A stretch of DNA of 6,286 nt, from NCBI GenBank assembly GCA_007571105.1, contig RKRZ01000008.1, forward strand, positions 1-6,286, given 5' to 3'. The position numbers and the translations under genes were made by a program. This DNA is from Gammaproteobacteria bacterium. Lineage in GTDB: Bacteria; Pseudomonadota; Gammaproteobacteria; Poriferisulfidales; Poriferisulfidaceae. The notes below the pieces were generated by a model. The model was not told where the DNA came from, did no database searches, and saw nothing but the letters and a program-made list of their open reading frames with translations. Each line of letters opens with the position of its first letter. Positions within the stretch are counted from its first letter, which is position 1. Positions 5,903 through 6,286 of the stretch are shown here, one piece after another.

Positions 5903-5931
5903 ATTGTGCGTCAAAAAGCAAGGTTTTTCAA
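5903..5931 (-). promoter_or_regulatory. Probable sigma-70 promoter of the ilvBNC unit
   Basis: On the - strand TTGAAA (5931-5926) is followed after exactly 17 bases by CACAAT (5908-5903), matching 5/6 and 4/6 of consensus. Transcription would start near 5896, giving a leader of about 35 nt, too short for a BCAA attenuator with a leader peptide. It is the best match in the 132-nt tusA-ilvB gap. Confidence 0.45.
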
Positions 5932-5944
5932 ATTCATGTGTGTC

Positions 5945-5964
5945 CTAAAGCACGAATGCTTCAG
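5945..5964 (-). other. TTCG-tetraloop hairpin between the tusA-family gene and ilvB
   Basis: On the - strand CTGAAGCA, TTCG, TGCTTTAG forms eight pairs (one G-U) closed by a TTCG tetraloop. It lies 29 nt after the tusA-family stop and upstream of the ilvB promoter candidate. There is no T run after it, so it is at best an imperfect terminator; a 3'-end stabilising or processing hairpin for the upstream mRNA is the alternative. Confidence 0.45.
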
Positions 5965-5993
5965 TTCATACAACAGCTGCCGGGTCAATTAAT

Positions 5994-6224
5994 TCAGGCT
6001 TTTTGCAAGCGAAAATAAAACTTGCCATCCTGTTCGCTGGATTCCAGCAGCGGATTCCCTGTTTGCTTGGCGAAAGACTCGAAATCCTTGACCGCTCCCG
6101 GATCGGTCGCGATGATCCGCAATACCTGTCCACTTTCCAGTTTGGCCAGGGATTTCTTGGCGCGTAGAATCGGCAGCGGACAATTCAGGCCGCAGGCATC
6201 CAGTTCCTGATCATAATCGGACAT
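5994..6224 (-). CDS. TusA/SirA family sulfur carrier protein
   Basis: A 76-residue cytosolic protein of the TusA (SirA/YedF) family, which carries sulfur as a persulfide on a conserved cysteine and passes it between partners in tRNA thiolation, cofactor synthesis or sulfur oxidation. The family motif CPxP appears as CGLNCPLPILRAKK; C15 in CPLP is the expected persulfide site, and C11 four residues earlier is an extra cysteine. The rest fits the fold: GQVLRIIATDPGAVKDFESFAKQTGN, then a final strand GKFYFRLQK. E. coli TusA is 81 aa with an LRCPEP motif, so this may be a paralogous family member and no symbol is assigned. The start has GGAGGG 10 bases upstream. No sulfur-metabolism gene is visible nearby to indicate the pathway. 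Confidence 0.92.
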   Translation of the reverse strand: MSDYDQELDACGLNCPLPILRAKKSLAKLESGQVLRIIATDPGAVKDFESFAKQTGNPLLESSEQDGKFYFRLQKA

Positions 6225-6235
6225 GACAGCGTTTC

Positions 6236-6240
6236 CCTCC
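6236..6240 (-). promoter_or_regulatory. Ribosome binding site of the TusA-family gene
   Basis: GGAGG (6240-6236, followed by another G) on the - strand lies 11 bases from the ATG (6224-6222). The spacing is slightly long, but this is the strongest Shine-Dalgarno in the window and supports the assigned start. Confidence 0.65.
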
Positions 6241-6264
6241 TTGCTGCTCTAAGGCTGAGTTGCC

Positions 6265-6282
6265 ATTGTATCGCATTACAAT
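6265..6282 (-). promoter_or_regulatory. Symmetric -10-like dyad upstream of the TusA-family gene
   Basis: ATTGTA (6265-6270) and TACAAT (6277-6282) are perfect 6-bp inverted copies around a 6-base centre. TACAAT (5/6 of the -10 consensus) is therefore present on both strands. On the - strand it sits about 40 nt before the tusA-family ATG, a sensible -10 position. The matching -35 would fall beyond the window end, so it cannot be checked. Alternatives are an operator or a bidirectional promoter. Confidence 0.35.
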
Positions 6283-6286
6283 ACCC

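Noticed and set aside
5911..5937. 8-codon - strand ORF (MNLKNLAF) as a possible ilv leader peptide with two Leu
   Set aside because: It lies inside the promoter candidate, upstream of the predicted start, lacks a run of Val/Leu/Ile codons and has no following terminator.
5897..5992. 31-codon + strand ORF in the tusA-ilvB gap with AGGA touching the ATG
   Set aside because: The Shine-Dalgarno spacing is effectively zero, the product has no recognisable features, and it is antisense to the ilvB leader and promoter.

Overview
The window looks like ordinary chromosomal housekeeping DNA from a proteobacterium, most likely a betaproteobacterium or a deep-branching gammaproteobacterium/Acidithiobacillia-like organism. 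The evidence is a class I KARI of 338 aa, a two-domain acetolactate synthase small subunit, pssA downstream of ilvBNC (an order I know from those groups), a DUF1820 protein and a TusA-family protein of the CGLNCPLP type. GC is moderate by eye. I see no phage, IS, CRISPR or toxin-antitoxin signature, and I cannot name the species.

Left part, + strand: the 3' end of an NADP-type isocitrate dehydrogenase gene (1-513), a DUF1820 gene (543-872), tRNA-Ser(GGA) (893-983) and an rraA-family gene (1103-1579). Both protein genes that start here have an exact TATAAT 28-29 nt before their ATG and no clear Shine-Dalgarno sequence. The first TATAAT overlaps the icd stop codon.

Right part, - strand, read from 6286 down: a TusA-family sulfur carrier gene (6224-5994), a 132-nt gap with a TTCG hairpin and a plausible promoter, then ilvB (5861-4128), ilvN (4126-3620) and ilvC (3588-2572). 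These are the first two enzymes of branched-chain amino acid synthesis (large and small acetolactate synthase subunits, then ketol-acid reductoisomerase), tightly spaced as one transcription unit. After a 233-nt gap comes pssA (2338-1595), the phosphatidylserine synthase, which converges on rraA with only 15 nt between the stops.

The least expected content is in the 233-nt gap between ilvC and pssA. On the - strand it holds a 26-codon ORF (2489-2409) with a good, correctly spaced Shine-Dalgarno and a product that is essentially one uncharged transmembrane helix. A short hairpin covers that Shine-Dalgarno, and a perfect 8-bp GC-rich hairpin lies between this ORF and pssA. This is my best candidate for something undescribed: a small membrane protein or leader ORF tied to phospholipid synthesis. 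The case rests on sequence features only.
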